From contig NZ_CP195793.1 of assembly GCF_051466335.1 (NCBI RefSeq), positions 1 to 64,000 of the forward strand: a stretch of 64,000 nucleotides of DNA, read 5' to 3'. The stretch comes from Planctomicrobium sp051466335 (GTDB taxonomy: Bacteria > Planctomycetota > Planctomycetia > Planctomycetales > Planctomycetaceae). Shown one piece after another: positions 46,206 to 56,218 of the stretch. The notes below the pieces were generated by a model. The model was not told where the DNA came from, made no database searches, and saw nothing but the letters and a program-made list of their open reading frames with translations. The position numbers and the translations under genes are program-made. Each line of letters starts with the position of its first letter. Position 1 is the first letter of the stretch.

Positions 46206-46978
46206 GAGAATATTCCGCCTATAAAATCTGAAACTGCATTTCGGTGCACCAACTTCGATGCCGCCGCATTGAATGCGAGTTCGAATTCAGCCCTCTGAAT
46301 GGGCAAGACACTTTAGCACGTTGGAAATTCGTCCTCTAGCAGCTGATACGAAAAGTCTGATTAGAAAACACTGTGGGCCGAGATTTCCACCAATCGATCA
46401 TCCAGCTCCCCACGCTAAACGAACCCGCGACTGCAGCAACCTCTTTCCCTGACAAACATTAGAAACACAGCCCCCCAATTGACTTGCGATCAGTGTCCGC
46501 CCAGCACATTGACCACCAGACTCTCACCTTCTGGACTGACTCGAGCCAATATTTAATCCAAAACAAAATCCGGGGAAGTCTCAGAGGAATGAAGCAGCAA
46601 ACCCGATCATGCGAACCGGCATGATAACGCTCCTCCTACGTTCTCCATAACCAACTGCAAACAAAACACTTGCAAGGCCGACCACTTCCTGCAACCATCC
46701 ACAAGCAACACGAGGGTCGACCTTCCGTTCGCATCTGCAAACTCTCACAAGTGCGAATATGGTTGTCTCTTCTGCGTTGGGGATCTATCTTCCCATCCAG
46801 AGCGAATTTCGGATAAAAATCCGCTCTGGTCGCAAATTGCGGTCAACGCTGGTTTTTCACAGCTCCACGTAAAGGACGAGCAGAAATCCCCCAGCGCAGG
46901 CCAACCCGTCGCGAAATCAAGTACGGTAAACAACCACAACTTAATCAGACGCAGCGCATCTAGAGGTAAGGATCGGGT
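46206..46978. other. Long leader region upstream of accB
   Basis: About 770 bp between divergent hisI and accB. An antisense frame (46745-47077, minus) overlaps the accB start and looks spurious. A hairpin lies at 46797-46829. I see no tRNA, CRISPR or recognised riboswitch. The length leaves room for a regulatory RNA or a long 5' leader. Confidence 0.45.
46797..46829. promoter_or_regulatory. Hairpin in the accB leader
   Basis: CCAGAGCG (46797-46804) pairs perfectly with CGCTCTGG (46822-46829) across 17 nt. It lies about 150 bp upstream of the accB start. It is not followed by a T tract, so it is either a binding site or an RNA structure rather than a terminator. Confidence 0.4.
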
Positions 46979-47479
46979 ATGGCTGGCGATAGCAAAAGCA
47001 GTAAACAATTCGACGTCGACGGCTTGCGGCAGTTGCTTGAGTTGATGGAGAAGTACGACATTCGAGAATTCAAACAACAGGTCGGCGAAACCCGTTACGT
47101 ATTACGTCGCGGCCCGCACGAAGTTGTCTCAGCAGCCCCAGTGACTTACGCCGCTGCACCCGCGATGGCCGCACCAACGCCATCCGTTGCCCCACAAGCT
47201 CCAGCTGCCGCGGCACCAACCGCATCAGGGGCCGATGAAGGTCTCATTCCGATCAAGAGCCCAACAGTCGGGACTTTCTACATCGCTCAGGCTCCAGGCG
47301 AACCACCATTCTGCAAAGTCGGCGACACCGTAACCGCAGAATCGATCGTTTGCATCGTTGAAGCGATGAAACTCTTCAACAAGATTCCTGCGAAAGTTTC
47401 CGGAACCATCGCAAAGATCCTGCTCGCTGACGGAGACGCAGTCGAGTTCGGACAACCGATGTTCCTCGTGAAGCCATAA
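46979..47479 (+). CDS. accB: Biotin carboxyl carrier protein of acetyl-CoA carboxylase (AccB)
   Basis: AccB carries the biotin that shuttles CO2 from AccC to the carboxyltransferase in fatty-acid synthesis. The 166-aa product has the usual parts: a short N-terminal helix region (VDGLRQLLELMEKYDIREFK), a Pro/Ala-rich flexible linker (about 55-85), and a C-terminal biotinyl domain with VEAMKLFNKIPAKVSGTI, where Lys131 is the biotinylation site. The thumb-containing segment VGTFYIAQAPGEPPFCKVGD is also visible. It is the first gene of an accB-accC pair, 123 bp apart, the standard arrangement. Confidence 0.97.
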   Translation: MAGDSKSSKQFDVDGLRQLLELMEKYDIREFKQQVGETRYVLRRGPHEVVSAAPVTYAAAPAMAAPTPSVAPQAPAAAAPTASGADEGLIPIKSPTVGTFYIAQAPGEPPFCKVGDTVTAESIVCIVEAMKLFNKIPAKVSGTIAKILLADGDAVEFGQPMFLVKP

Positions 47480-47602
47480 TTCGAGTGAAGAGATTTGCCT
47501 GGCCTGCTGGCCAAACTCAGTGCACCAATTTCCAAAGAGCAGTCGTAAATTTCTTATTCCGACCGACTCTTGTCCGATCCCTGAAAAGACACAAAGCACC
47601 TC

Positions 47603-48946
47603 ATGTTTCAACGGATTCTGATTGCCAATCGCGGGGAAATCGCACTCCGAGTGATTCGCGCCTGTAAGGAAATGGGAATCGAAACGGTCGCTGTCTATAG
47701 CGAAGCGGACCGTGGTGCCCACTACCTGAGTCTGGCCAACGAAGCCTATTGCATCGGCCCCGCGAGCAGCACCGACAGCTACTTGAAAACAGAGCACATC
47801 ATCGCTGCCGCTGAACTCGGAAACGTTCAGGCGATCCACCCGGGCTACGGGTTTCTCGCAGAGAACGCGGACTTCGCGGAACAATGCCGAGATTCCAAAA
47901 TCGAGTTCATCGGACCACCACACGAGGCAATGCAAAAGCTTGGTGATAAGGTCGCTGCTCGAAAAATGGCAATCGAAGCCAAAGTTCCAGTCGTCCCCGG
48001 AAGCGAAGGGCTCATTGAGTCCGAAGACGATGCTGTTCGCATTGCAAATGAGATCGGTTATCCCGTCCTCATTAAAGCAACCGCGGGCGGCGGCGGAAAA
48101 GGAATTCGACCGGCCTTCAACGAAATCACGCTGCGTACTGAACTGAAAGCCGCTTCAGCAGAAGCCGAGAAAGCGTTCAAGAACGCGGGCGTGTACATCG
48201 AGAAACTGATCGAAAAGCCACGCCACGTTGAAGTTCAGATCATCGCAGATCAACATGGCAACGTCTTTCACCTCTGGGAACGCGACTGCACAATGCAGCG
48301 TAAACACCAGAAGCTGATCGAAGAGAGCCCTGCCCCTAACCTTCCACAATCGGTCCGTGAAGACATCTGCAAGGCAGCTGTCCGACTGGTAAAGAGCGCT
48401 GGATACTACAACGCAGGAACCTGCGAGTTCCTCGTTGACAAGGACAATCGCTTCTATTTCATTGAAGTGAACGCGAGAATTCAGGTCGAACATCCGGTTA
48501 CTGAAATGGTAACAGGAATAGACCTGATTAAGGCGCAGATTCAGGTCGCTGCTGGCGAAGCACTGGACCTCAAACAACGCAACATCCCTTGCAACGGATG
48601 TTCGATCGAAGTTCGAATCAACGCGGAAGACCCCGACAATGGGTTCCGCGGATGTCCGGGAACGATCACAAAACTTCGCATTCCAGGCGGACTTGGTGTG
48701 CGGTTCGATTCGCACATTTACGAGGGCTACAAGATCAGCCCGTATTACGACTCTATGATCGGCAAGCTGATTGTCCACAAGCCGACCCGCTTGGAAGCAA
48801 TCGCCTGCCTGAAACGTGCCCTCGATGAACTCGTCGTCGAGGGCCCGGGAATCAAAACGACCGTTCCGCTGGTCCGTAAGATTCTTGATCACACCACATT
48901 CATCAACGGCGATGGAGACACCAAGTTCGTGGAACGAACCTGGTAG
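47603..48946 (+). CDS. accC: Biotin carboxylase (AccC)
   Basis: AccC uses ATP and bicarbonate to carboxylate the biotin on AccB. The 447-aa protein has the normal length. The N-terminal domain has FQRILIANRGEIALRVIRAC and HPGYGFLAENADFAEQCRD. The ATP-grasp domain has KATAGGGGKGIRPAFNE (relatives usually have GGRGMR, so GGGKGIR is a mild variation), EKPRHVEVQIIADQHGNVFH, LWERDCTMQRKHQKLIEESP, and FIEVNARIQVEHPVTEMVTG. The C-terminal domain includes GCSIEVRINAEDPDNGF. The conserved ARIQVEHPVTE motif is intact. It follows accB in the same direction; the next feature is a tRNA 221 bp downstream. Confidence 0.97.
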   Translation: MFQRILIANRGEIALRVIRACKEMGIETVAVYSEADRGAHYLSLANEAYCIGPASSTDSYLKTEHIIAAAELGNVQAIHPGYGFLAENADFAEQCRDSKIEFIGPPHEAMQKLGDKVAARKMAIEAKVPVVPGSEGLIESEDDAVRIANEIGYPVLIKATAGGGGKGIRPAFNEITLRTELKAASAEAEKAFKNAGVYIEKLIEKPRHVEVQIIADQHGNVFHLWERDCTMQRKHQKLIEESPAPNLPQSVREDICKAAVRLVKSAGYYNAGTCEFLVDKDNRFYFIEVNARIQVEHPVTEMVTGIDLIKAQIQVAAGEALDLKQRNIPCNGCSIEVRINAEDPDNGFRGCPGTITKLRIPGGLGVRFDSHIYEGYKISPYYDSMIGKLIVHKPTRLEAIACLKRALDELVVEGPGIKTTVPLVRKILDHTTFINGDGDTKFVERTW

Positions 48947-49167
48947 ACCATACCACCTGCCTCAGGAAGTAGTGATCATTTCTACTCATGCTACTCCCCT
49001 GCGACATCGAAGCTCATTCACTTAACGATCTTTTGACGTAATATCCGATAAGGCTGTCACCACCGACAGCCGCTGTGAATGTCAAAAAATTGAGTTGAAT
49101 TATCTGCGAGAATGGATTGTACCAGAGAGAGAAATCACTAAGATTGTGAACTCGCCAGAAATGGCAG

Positions 49168-50745
<1,578 letters not shown>

Positions 50746-50801
50746 CGAAATCTCACTTGTTAGATGGATACTGAAAAGTGTGCCGTGTTATGAACGAATC
50801 T

Positions 50802-51029
50802 TCAATCCTGTTTTCTGACCGGCAGCGTGGGACATCCCTGTGCGATCCAGGCGTCAATGTCCGACTTTCGCCAGCGGACACCGCCACCAACCTTCACAGG
50901 CTTTGGTAACTGGCAGCAGGATCGCATTCTCCAGATCGTTCGTTTACTCACCTTGAGGACAGCGGCCAGATCGTCCACTGTCAGTAACGGTGGAGGGATG
51001 GTCCCCGAAATTAGTTCCGAAGGAGTCAT
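50802..51029 (-). CDS. AlpA/excisionase-like helix-turn-helix protein
   Basis: A 75-aa protein with one MerR-type (AlpA-like) helix-turn-helix: LLTVDDLAAVLKVSKRTIWR, then PKPVKVGGGVRWRKSDIDAW. The last segment is the conserved tail motif RWRKSDID seen in AlpA and phage excisionases. It is next to, and in the same direction as, the integrase (56 bp apart), the usual place for a directionality factor or regulator. It has no visible catalytic function. Expected role: switch between integration and excision, or control of the integrase promoter. Confidence 0.88.
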   Translation of the reverse strand: MTPSELISGTIPPPLLTVDDLAAVLKVSKRTIWRMRSCCQLPKPVKVGGGVRWRKSDIDAWIAQGCPTLPVRKQD

Positions 51030-51167
51030 TGAAAACTCAACTTTCTACATCAGTTTCTGATCGATCACGTTCTGAAGCAGACTAACTCCAGGTCGTGTTC
51101 TGATTCAGCCGGAAACCGCTTCCGACCTGCTTTGACGCCATGCTGGTCAACGCAATTTTTGTTCAGA

Positions 51168-51593
51168 TCACTGCACCGACTCTTGACGTAAACCTGCAGT
51201 TAGGATGGAGACAAGACCATCGGCCGTGCATCTGAACTGCGGTTCATGCAGGGTTTCACGAAAGCGGAGGCTGAAACCGGAGAGATTTCGTTCCCCTTCT
51301 TCCGTAATGCGTTCCCGCACGAGGGATTCCAGATCGGAACTGGTGATCGGACCGTTTTCACGGACTATGCCCGCTGTGATTGCAGTCACTTCCGCCTTGG
51401 TGACGCAGGGTTTGCCGCGCTTCGCCGGTCTGGCCTTGGAGGGCCCGCCGCCGAGTGCGACGAGAGCTGCCTCCAGCTTCTGCTTCTGGTCGGTGATTTC
51501 CTTCAGATCGGACCGCAGCCGGGATTCCTGTTCTTCCATGGGCTGCAGCTGGCTGCGAAGTTCATCAATGATCTGGTCAATAGGAGAGTTCAT
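51168..51593 (-). CDS. Coiled-coil protein with possible winged-helix C-terminus
   Basis: The frame continues upstream to 51908, but the ATG at 51593 is chosen because it has a good ribosome site (AAGGAAAA) and the 46-bp spacing to the acidic-protein gene then matches the rest of the operon. The 141-aa product has an N-terminal coiled coil of heptad-like Leu/Ile/Arg positions (IIDELRSQLQPMEEQESRLR...LEAALVALG). A basic linker (PSKARPAKRGK) is followed by a compact helical C-terminus (VTKAEVTAITAGIVRENG) that could be a winged helix. I do not recognise the family. It is the last gene of the minus-strand operon. Confidence 0.75.
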   Translation of the reverse strand: MNSPIDQIIDELRSQLQPMEEQESRLRSDLKEITDQKQKLEAALVALGGGPSKARPAKRGKPCVTKAEVTAITAGIVRENGPITSSDLESLVRERITEEGERNLSGFSLRFRETLHEPQFRCTADGLVSILTAGLRQESVQ

Positions 51594-51639
51594 AGTTGGT
51601 TTTCCTTGCTTGGATCGAATGCTTGCTGGTGAACGGTGA

Positions 51640-52179
51640 TCAACGGTCGAGTTCGAAATCTTCTTCGTGGTCGTGATCCTGATCCCACTGATCACGGAGC
51701 CAAGACTGGTAGGAGTGCTGGTCGAGAAGGTGATGGCCCTGTTCGTGGTCCTCCTGCAACTCATCGTCGTGGGACCGCAAATCCGCAAACTGGTCATCGA
51801 TTTCGGGTTGCCGGTCGAGGGCATCATCAATGGCCCGGTTTGCATCGTGGTTGAGGTCCTGCCGGGCTTCCTCAAGTTCGCTATCGTACGACAGCGGTTC
51901 CGGTTCAAAGCGGGGGTCGTAGGTGAGTTCGGGATTGATGTAGTCCCAATCCTGCTCCGCTTCGTGAATCATGGTGCCGAACGGTGTCGGTTCCATATTC
52001 AGTTCCGGGTCGTAGGTCATTTCCGGCGGCTCGTAATCGAAGTGCTCCAAGTTCTCTTCGTGCTCTTCAAACTCTTCCCAGTGGTTGGGGCTGGCTGGTT
52101 CCATCTCCGGCATTTCCGGCCCGGAAGCCTGCTCGAATTCGTTGTCGAGGTCAGGGGCATTACGAAATGGTTCGTTCAT
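51640..52179 (-). CDS. Highly acidic protein of unknown function
   Basis: A 179-aa protein beginning at ATG 52179, with GAGGAGA upstream. It is dominated by Asp and Glu with almost no Lys, and has many Pro, His and Gln. Repeats of Y-[D/E]-[PS]-E-L (TYDPELN, TYDPRFE, SYDSELE) occur in its middle. It has no signal or membrane segment and looks partly disordered. It lies directly downstream of the TraG-like gene (42 bp). No family is recognised. It could be an adaptor or a DNA mimic, but nothing here shows which. Confidence 0.75.
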   Translation of the reverse strand: MNEPFRNAPDLDNEFEQASGPEMPEMEPASPNHWEEFEEHEENLEHFDYEPPEMTYDPELNMEPTPFGTMIHEAEQDWDYINPELTYDPRFEPEPLSYDSELEEARQDLNHDANRAIDDALDRQPEIDDQFADLRSHDDELQEDHEQGHHLLDQHSYQSWLRDQWDQDHDHEEDFELDR

Positions 52180-52221
52180 CGGAATCTCCTCGGTTCAGTG
52201 GGTTTAAAACAGGAACGTGAT

Positions 52222-54288
52222 TCAGGCCGAACGATGCCGGTACGTGTACCGGCTCAGGTGTTCGTCGTAGTGCCCGGTCAGAGGTAAGCCTGCGTAACGG
52301 GTTCCCTCTTCGGTAACCATTGGGCGGTAGGCCACCCGTCTGATCCGCATCGGCCCGCTGGTCATCGGGAACACGTACTTGATCGGGGAATTCTTCCGCA
52401 GCTCGATTTCTGCTTCGGCTGTCGTGATGACATCCAGCACCTCGTTGAGTGGTGGGCTGTTGCCGTTCCCTCCTCTTCTCTTGTGGGAATGCCTGCCCAT
52501 CATTTGCGCGATTTTTCCCGCCGTGGCGTTGTCTGTCCCGAAAAATTCCATGGCGGAACACGCCTGAAGCCCGAGCGCCGCCTCTTCCCCCAGAGCCGAA
52601 ACCAGTCCTGACCAGGACTGGCTAAACAGCCAGAGACGGACTCCCGCTTCCCGCAGTGTCGTTGCTCCCTTACGGATGGCATTGACGCGATCTCCGTACT
52701 GCAGGAACTCATCGCAGAGAATTAACACCGGCGTTTGTGGGCGCTGGCGTTTGTTCTCCAGCACGTTGAGACCGACTTCCATGTGCGTCCGCAGCCAGGG
52801 GACGAGCGTCTGCAGGTCGTTGGACGACCGGGGCAGAATCGGAAACACGCTGACCGGCGAATCGTCTTCTCCCAGTTCCCGATAGCTGAAGTCACTTCTG
52901 CCGGAGAGATGACGCCGCATCCGCACGTCGGAGAGCCAGCGGGTGTGTAGTTCGAACTCGGCGAAGACGCTGCCGAACGTGTTTTTTCCCAATTGGGCCA
53001 CCGCAGCGGCGTTTTTCTGGATAAAGCCTCCCAGCATGCGGTTTTCCATCATGGTGACAAGATTGCCAAAGAACACCTGACGATCAGCCCGACCGGTCTG
53101 AGGATCAATTCCCATGCAGAAGTCAGCGATGTACGGGAGTGTCCTTTGCCGAGGATCGGCGGCAGTGGTGAGGATGTGGCCGATCCCGGCGGCGAACAGC
53201 CCCCGCGGCGCCTGAACCCAGAACTTGTCCCGCTGATTGGGATCATCCGGAAACGAGGCTTCCGCGATGGAACTGATCAAACCAGGAGTGGACGGATGGC
53301 GGATATCGATCTCGGAGAGAATGTTGTGGGAACTGGTGGGCCAGCCGGATTGCCCTGAGGGATCCAGGACGAACGAACGGCCTCCCGGAAGCTGATAACG
53401 TGCCTGTGTCACTCCCCGGGTGTCGATCCCACAGCTGCGGAACCGACGTTCGGCGGTATCATCGAGCAAACTCTGATCGGACCGGCGACCAACGGCGAAG
53501 TCGGCGAGTTCCGCCTTGGTGGAGATGAAAATCCCGCTCCCCTGATACATCGCCAGATTGGAGGCGATGCTGGTCACGAACTTCCCGGAACCGGTCTGGC
53601 CGAAGCTCAGCAGATGGCTGGTTTCGTTGAGCCAGATGTTCTGTCCGGGAACATAGCATGATTCCGGGAGTGTCTGACCGAGATGGATTGTTCGGGAGAG
53701 ATGCCCCGCCTGTGCGGGTGCCGTTTGTGGAAGATGACGAACAAATCGACGGGTTCCACGCGGCCCGAGCCAGCCTGCGGCATGCCCCTGCCCGCTGACG
53801 TACAGTCGTCGATAAAGTGGCAGGGCATGCAAGAGTTCTGTCAGGTCCGGCCAGTGGGCGATCAGCGTTCCAATGCCGATCGGGATGCCGGCGATGCGGA
53901 ACATCAGCCAGAGGATTGTCCCACTGAACGGGCGGGCATACACGAGCCAGAGGTCCAGCCCATGCACAATCTCGAACAGCCCCGGAAATCCCCAGCAGAG
54001 GACGGCAGCCGCAAGGATTGCCCAGCGACCGTACCGGATCGGCGGGAACAGCGATTGTCGGAATGGGAGCAGCACGAGCCAGAGCCACCCGAAGAACGTC
54101 AGATCGTACAGTCCATTGACCAGCGATCCGACGCAGGACCGGCCTTCCATCGGCCAGGAATACCAGCCAACGGGAGGCCGTCCTGAGAGGAGCCAGCAGA
54201 GGATCAGGCAGACCGGCCAGGCGAGCAGCACACAGATTAGCTTGCGGGTACCGTAAAAACGTAAGGGAGCACGGAACAAAGAGTTCAT
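52222..54288 (-). CDS. TraG/VirD4-like type IV coupling ATPase
   Basis: Coupling proteins link the DNA substrate to a type IV secretion channel. The 688-aa protein has four predicted membrane segments at the N-terminus (from about residue 17 to 148). The cytoplasmic ATPase follows, with Walker A GQTGSGK at 230-236 and Walker B VLILCDEF at 521-528. The family sequence around the P-loop is GSGKFVTSIASNLAMYQGSG, then ISTKAELADF, which in VirD4 reads more like DPKGEL. The FSQSW segment after Walker B fits the motor's sensor region. It is the largest gene of the operon. No relaxase or VirB4 is beside it, so the transported substrate is open. Confidence 0.88.
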   Translation of the reverse strand: MNSLFRAPLRFYGTRKLICVLLAWPVCLILCWLLSGRPPVGWYSWPMEGRSCVGSLVNGLYDLTFFGWLWLVLLPFRQSLFPPIRYGRWAILAAAVLCWGFPGLFEIVHGLDLWLVYARPFSGTILWLMFRIAGIPIGIGTLIAHWPDLTELLHALPLYRRLYVSGQGHAAGWLGPRGTRRFVRHLPQTAPAQAGHLSRTIHLGQTLPESCYVPGQNIWLNETSHLLSFGQTGSGKFVTSIASNLAMYQGSGIFISTKAELADFAVGRRSDQSLLDDTAERRFRSCGIDTRGVTQARYQLPGGRSFVLDPSGQSGWPTSSHNILSEIDIRHPSTPGLISSIAEASFPDDPNQRDKFWVQAPRGLFAAGIGHILTTAADPRQRTLPYIADFCMGIDPQTGRADRQVFFGNLVTMMENRMLGGFIQKNAAAVAQLGKNTFGSVFAEFELHTRWLSDVRMRRHLSGRSDFSYRELGEDDSPVSVFPILPRSSNDLQTLVPWLRTHMEVGLNVLENKRQRPQTPVLILCDEFLQYGDRVNAIRKGATTLREAGVRLWLFSQSWSGLVSALGEEAALGLQACSAMEFFGTDNATAGKIAQMMGRHSHKRRGGNGNSPPLNEVLDVITTAEAEIELRKNSPIKYVFPMTSGPMRIRRVAYRPMVTEEGTRYAGLPLTGHYDEHLSRYTYRHRSA

Positions 54289-54312
54289 GGGATTCTCCGG
54301 AGTTGAATGGGT

Positions 54313-54795
54313 TCAGGGGGCTGGCGGGTTCGGAACGGAAGAACTTTCCCACCAGTTCTGACCGCTTTGGGCATCGAGCCGGTACAGCTCCTGTTCGAGT
54401 TGTTTCCGTCGTCGATCGGGATCGATGGAAGGCTGTGGTGCTGCCGCAGGGACGAACACGGGGGGCGGTGTTTCGTGGGCAACTGGCTGGCCGTCCGCGT
54501 AGTTCCGCCAGAGGATTACTCCCGCCCAGACAACGACAACCAGCAGGCCAATTTGCATCCCGATCATCAGCAGTTGCAGGACGGCCTGAGCCAGAGTGCC
54601 GAACAGGGCCGCTGCCATCAGGCCGATGATCAGGAACACCGCCAGCAGGATGTAATCGGTCCCCCGGAGTTCCTGCAGCAACGGACCGATCGTGTCGGGA
54701 GCACTCGACCACGCCCACGCAAGACAGGCGATCATCCCCACGATGAGGAGCCCCAATGTCGGCAGGATGCCGGGTTGCTGTCGGTTGGCGTACAT
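54313..54795 (-). CDS. Small membrane protein 1 of the TraG-like operon
   Basis: A 160-aa protein with three hydrophobic segments: GILPTLGLLIVGMIACLAWAW, GTDYILLAVFLIIGLMAAAL and LQLLMIGMQIGLLVVVVWAG. A Pro-rich then charged C-terminal tail (about 105-160: PPPVFVPAAAPQPS, RRRKQLEQELYRLDAQ) follows. It ends 24 bp before the TraG-like start, so they are tightly linked. I do not recognise a family. A role as membrane partner of the ATPase is inferred from position alone. Confidence 0.78.
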   Translation of the reverse strand: MYANRQQPGILPTLGLLIVGMIACLAWAWSSAPDTIGPLLQELRGTDYILLAVFLIIGLMAAALFGTLAQAVLQLLMIGMQIGLLVVVVWAGVILWRNYADGQPVAHETPPPVFVPAAAPQPSIDPDRRRKQLEQELYRLDAQSGQNWWESSSVPNPPAP

Positions 54796-54879
54796 GGAAA
54801 GACCTCTGTTCGGAACGGGATCAGGGAAAAAAGAAGGGGACCATTGCTGGCCCCCGAGAAAATGGATTGCGTCAGATGA

Positions 54880-55254
54880 TCACGCAGCAGCGTCAGCCAC
54901 CTGCAGAGCCGATTCAGGCTGCGGTTCCACCGGGGATGCTGCCGGTGTCTCCGGTTGGACCGTGGGAAGGGCGAGTTCTTTCCGCTTGAACCACAAGGCA
55001 ACTCCCTGCATCACGCCCAGTGCGAACGGCAGAGGCCAGGAACTGACGTACCCGACGGTCAGGAACAAAGCTGCAATCCAGATTCCGGCTGCCAGCGGGC
55101 TCAACAACCGTCCATAGACTCTGCGAGCAGTGATCTGGATGCAGATCGCCAAGACGATCACGAAGAAGTCGTACAGAACGATCAGGCCTCCGATGACGAG
55201 CAAGAGATGACCGAATCCCAGCAGCGAGTTCAGAAACTCCGTGTGATTCAACAT
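54880..55254 (-). CDS. Small membrane protein 2 of the TraG-like operon
   Basis: A 124-aa protein with three hydrophobic segments: LLGFGHLLLVIGGLIVLYDF, FVIVLAICIQITA continuing into it, and GIWIAALFLTVGYVSSWPLP. The tail is Pro/Ala/Glu-rich. A 22-nt imperfect repeat (see findings) lies just upstream of its start. It has no recognised domain. It is 84 bp from the next downstream gene, and the operon spacing is regular. Confidence 0.75.
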   Translation of the reverse strand: MLNHTEFLNSLLGFGHLLLVIGGLIVLYDFFVIVLAICIQITARRVYGRLLSPLAAGIWIAALFLTVGYVSSWPLPFALGVMQGVALWFKRKELALPTVQPETPAASPVEPQPESALQVADAAA

Positions 55255-55337
55255 GACAATTCTCCAGTTTGCAGCAGTGAGGAACGTGATCCGCGCCGAA
55301 CACCGGCACGAACATTTCAGACAAAACTTCGTGTGGG

Positions 55338-55520
55338 TTAACGCACCCTTCGCACGACGGTGATCTGATCGACGCGGTAGCGTTTCGGACGGGGTTTGAA
55401 GAGCTGGTACAGGACATACAGCGAGCCGGCGATGATCAGGAATCCGAAGAAAGAACCGTCACCGGAAGAGGCCGCTTCGGCGTTTGCCTGAGCGAGCACG
55501 GGAAACAATGAACAGACCAT
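55338..55520 (-). CDS. Very small membrane protein, possible pilin-like
   Basis: A 60-aa protein: a short hydrophobic leader that looks like a signal (CSLFPVLAQANAEAA), a Gly/Ser/Asp stretch, then one membrane helix (FFGFLIIAGSLYVLYQLF), and a basic tail (KPRPKRYRVDQITVVRRVR). The layout of leader plus one helix and basic end loosely resembles small pilins of type IV secretion (VirB2), but this is only a size-and-topology resemblance. It lies between two membrane-protein genes at an 83-bp spacing on each side. Confidence 0.6.
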   Translation of the reverse strand: MVCSLFPVLAQANAEAASSGDGSFFGFLIIAGSLYVLYQLFKPRPKRYRVDQITVVRRVR

Positions 55521-55603
55521 GAGGAACTCCTTGGAATGTGGTTGGTGAAGGGGCCGGAAACCGGTCCCGGGGTGTGGTCAAAAAAACTTGTGCAACAGGT
55601 CAT

Positions 55604-56053
55604 TCACGCTGACTGGCGGGTGCCTTGCCGATCCCGGTCGAAGAAGGTGTCCGCCTCCGGTAATGGCTGGTTTGTCGTCTGCTCGATACGAGCGGCTCGC
55701 AGATGCCAGCAAAGCAAATGGATGAAGTAGCTCACGGTCAGGACGATCAGGCAGCCGATCAGGATTTCCAACCAGTGCATCGCCAGAAACGTGGCGAGCA
55801 GACTGATCGTCATCCCCGTTCTGCTCCACAGAAATCCGATGAGCAGGAACGACCCCAGGAAGAGATACGCCCAAAGGCCGATACCGACGATGAACTCGAT
55901 CTGTTCCCGGGACAGAGTGAATTTTCTCCCGGGCTTCCGCGTGAATTTCCGCACGGTGCTTCGCACCACGATAGTGGATTGATGTTGCTCCTGCGGCCGG
56001 AAGCGTCTCCAGAGCCAATACCCCATTCCGATGCAAACAGCGACTTTGATCAT
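55604..56053 (-). CDS. Small membrane protein 3 of the TraG-like operon
   Basis: A 149-aa protein and the first gene of the operon. It has an N-terminal anchor (KVAVCIGMGYWLWRRF), a basic segment, and two or three helices in the middle: IEFIVGIGLWAYLFLGSFLL, GMTISLLATFLAMHWLEILI and CLIVLTVSYFIHLLCWH. A charged tail ends the protein. No family is recognised. It begins 166 bp from the divergent sigma-like gene, so the operon promoter lies between them. Confidence 0.75.
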   Translation of the reverse strand: MIKVAVCIGMGYWLWRRFRPQEQHQSTIVVRSTVRKFTRKPGRKFTLSREQIEFIVGIGLWAYLFLGSFLLIGFLWSRTGMTISLLATFLAMHWLEILIGCLIVLTVSYFIHLLCWHLRAARIEQTTNQPLPEADTFFDRDRQGTRQSA

Positions 56054-56159
56054 GATTCCCGCTCCTTTCTGTCGAAGGTGGCGGGTTCATTCATTCCCGC
56101 CACTCTTCCGGGGGAATCACTGGCAGCGATGCGCGCGGTTTGTCCTGTTTTTTTCCGGA

Positions 56160-56188
56160 TTGGCAGTTATGCTATGGACCTCTTTAGT
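56160..56188 (+). promoter_or_regulatory. Candidate promoter for the sigma/kinase/GYF_2 cassette
   Basis: TTGGCA (56160-56165) and TTTAGT (56183-56188) are separated by 17 bp, matching the spacing of a sigma-70-type promoter. The box scores are moderate. It lies 31 bp upstream of the sigma-like start codon. The same intergenic region also has to serve the divergent minus-strand operon. Confidence 0.4.
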
Positions 56189-56218
56189 TAGCAGCACGAA
56201 TTTCATCAGGGCAATGAA

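Noticed and set aside
46745..47077. A 110-aa minus-strand frame upstream of accB
   Set aside because: It overlaps the accB start in antisense and has no domain or ribosome site.
53459..54718. A 419-aa minus-strand frame overlapping the TraG-like gene in another frame
   Set aside because: It covers the same DNA as the TraG-like ATPase and small membrane protein, which have clear motifs. Its composition (Arg/Pro/Ser-rich) is typical of a shadow frame in GC-rich DNA.
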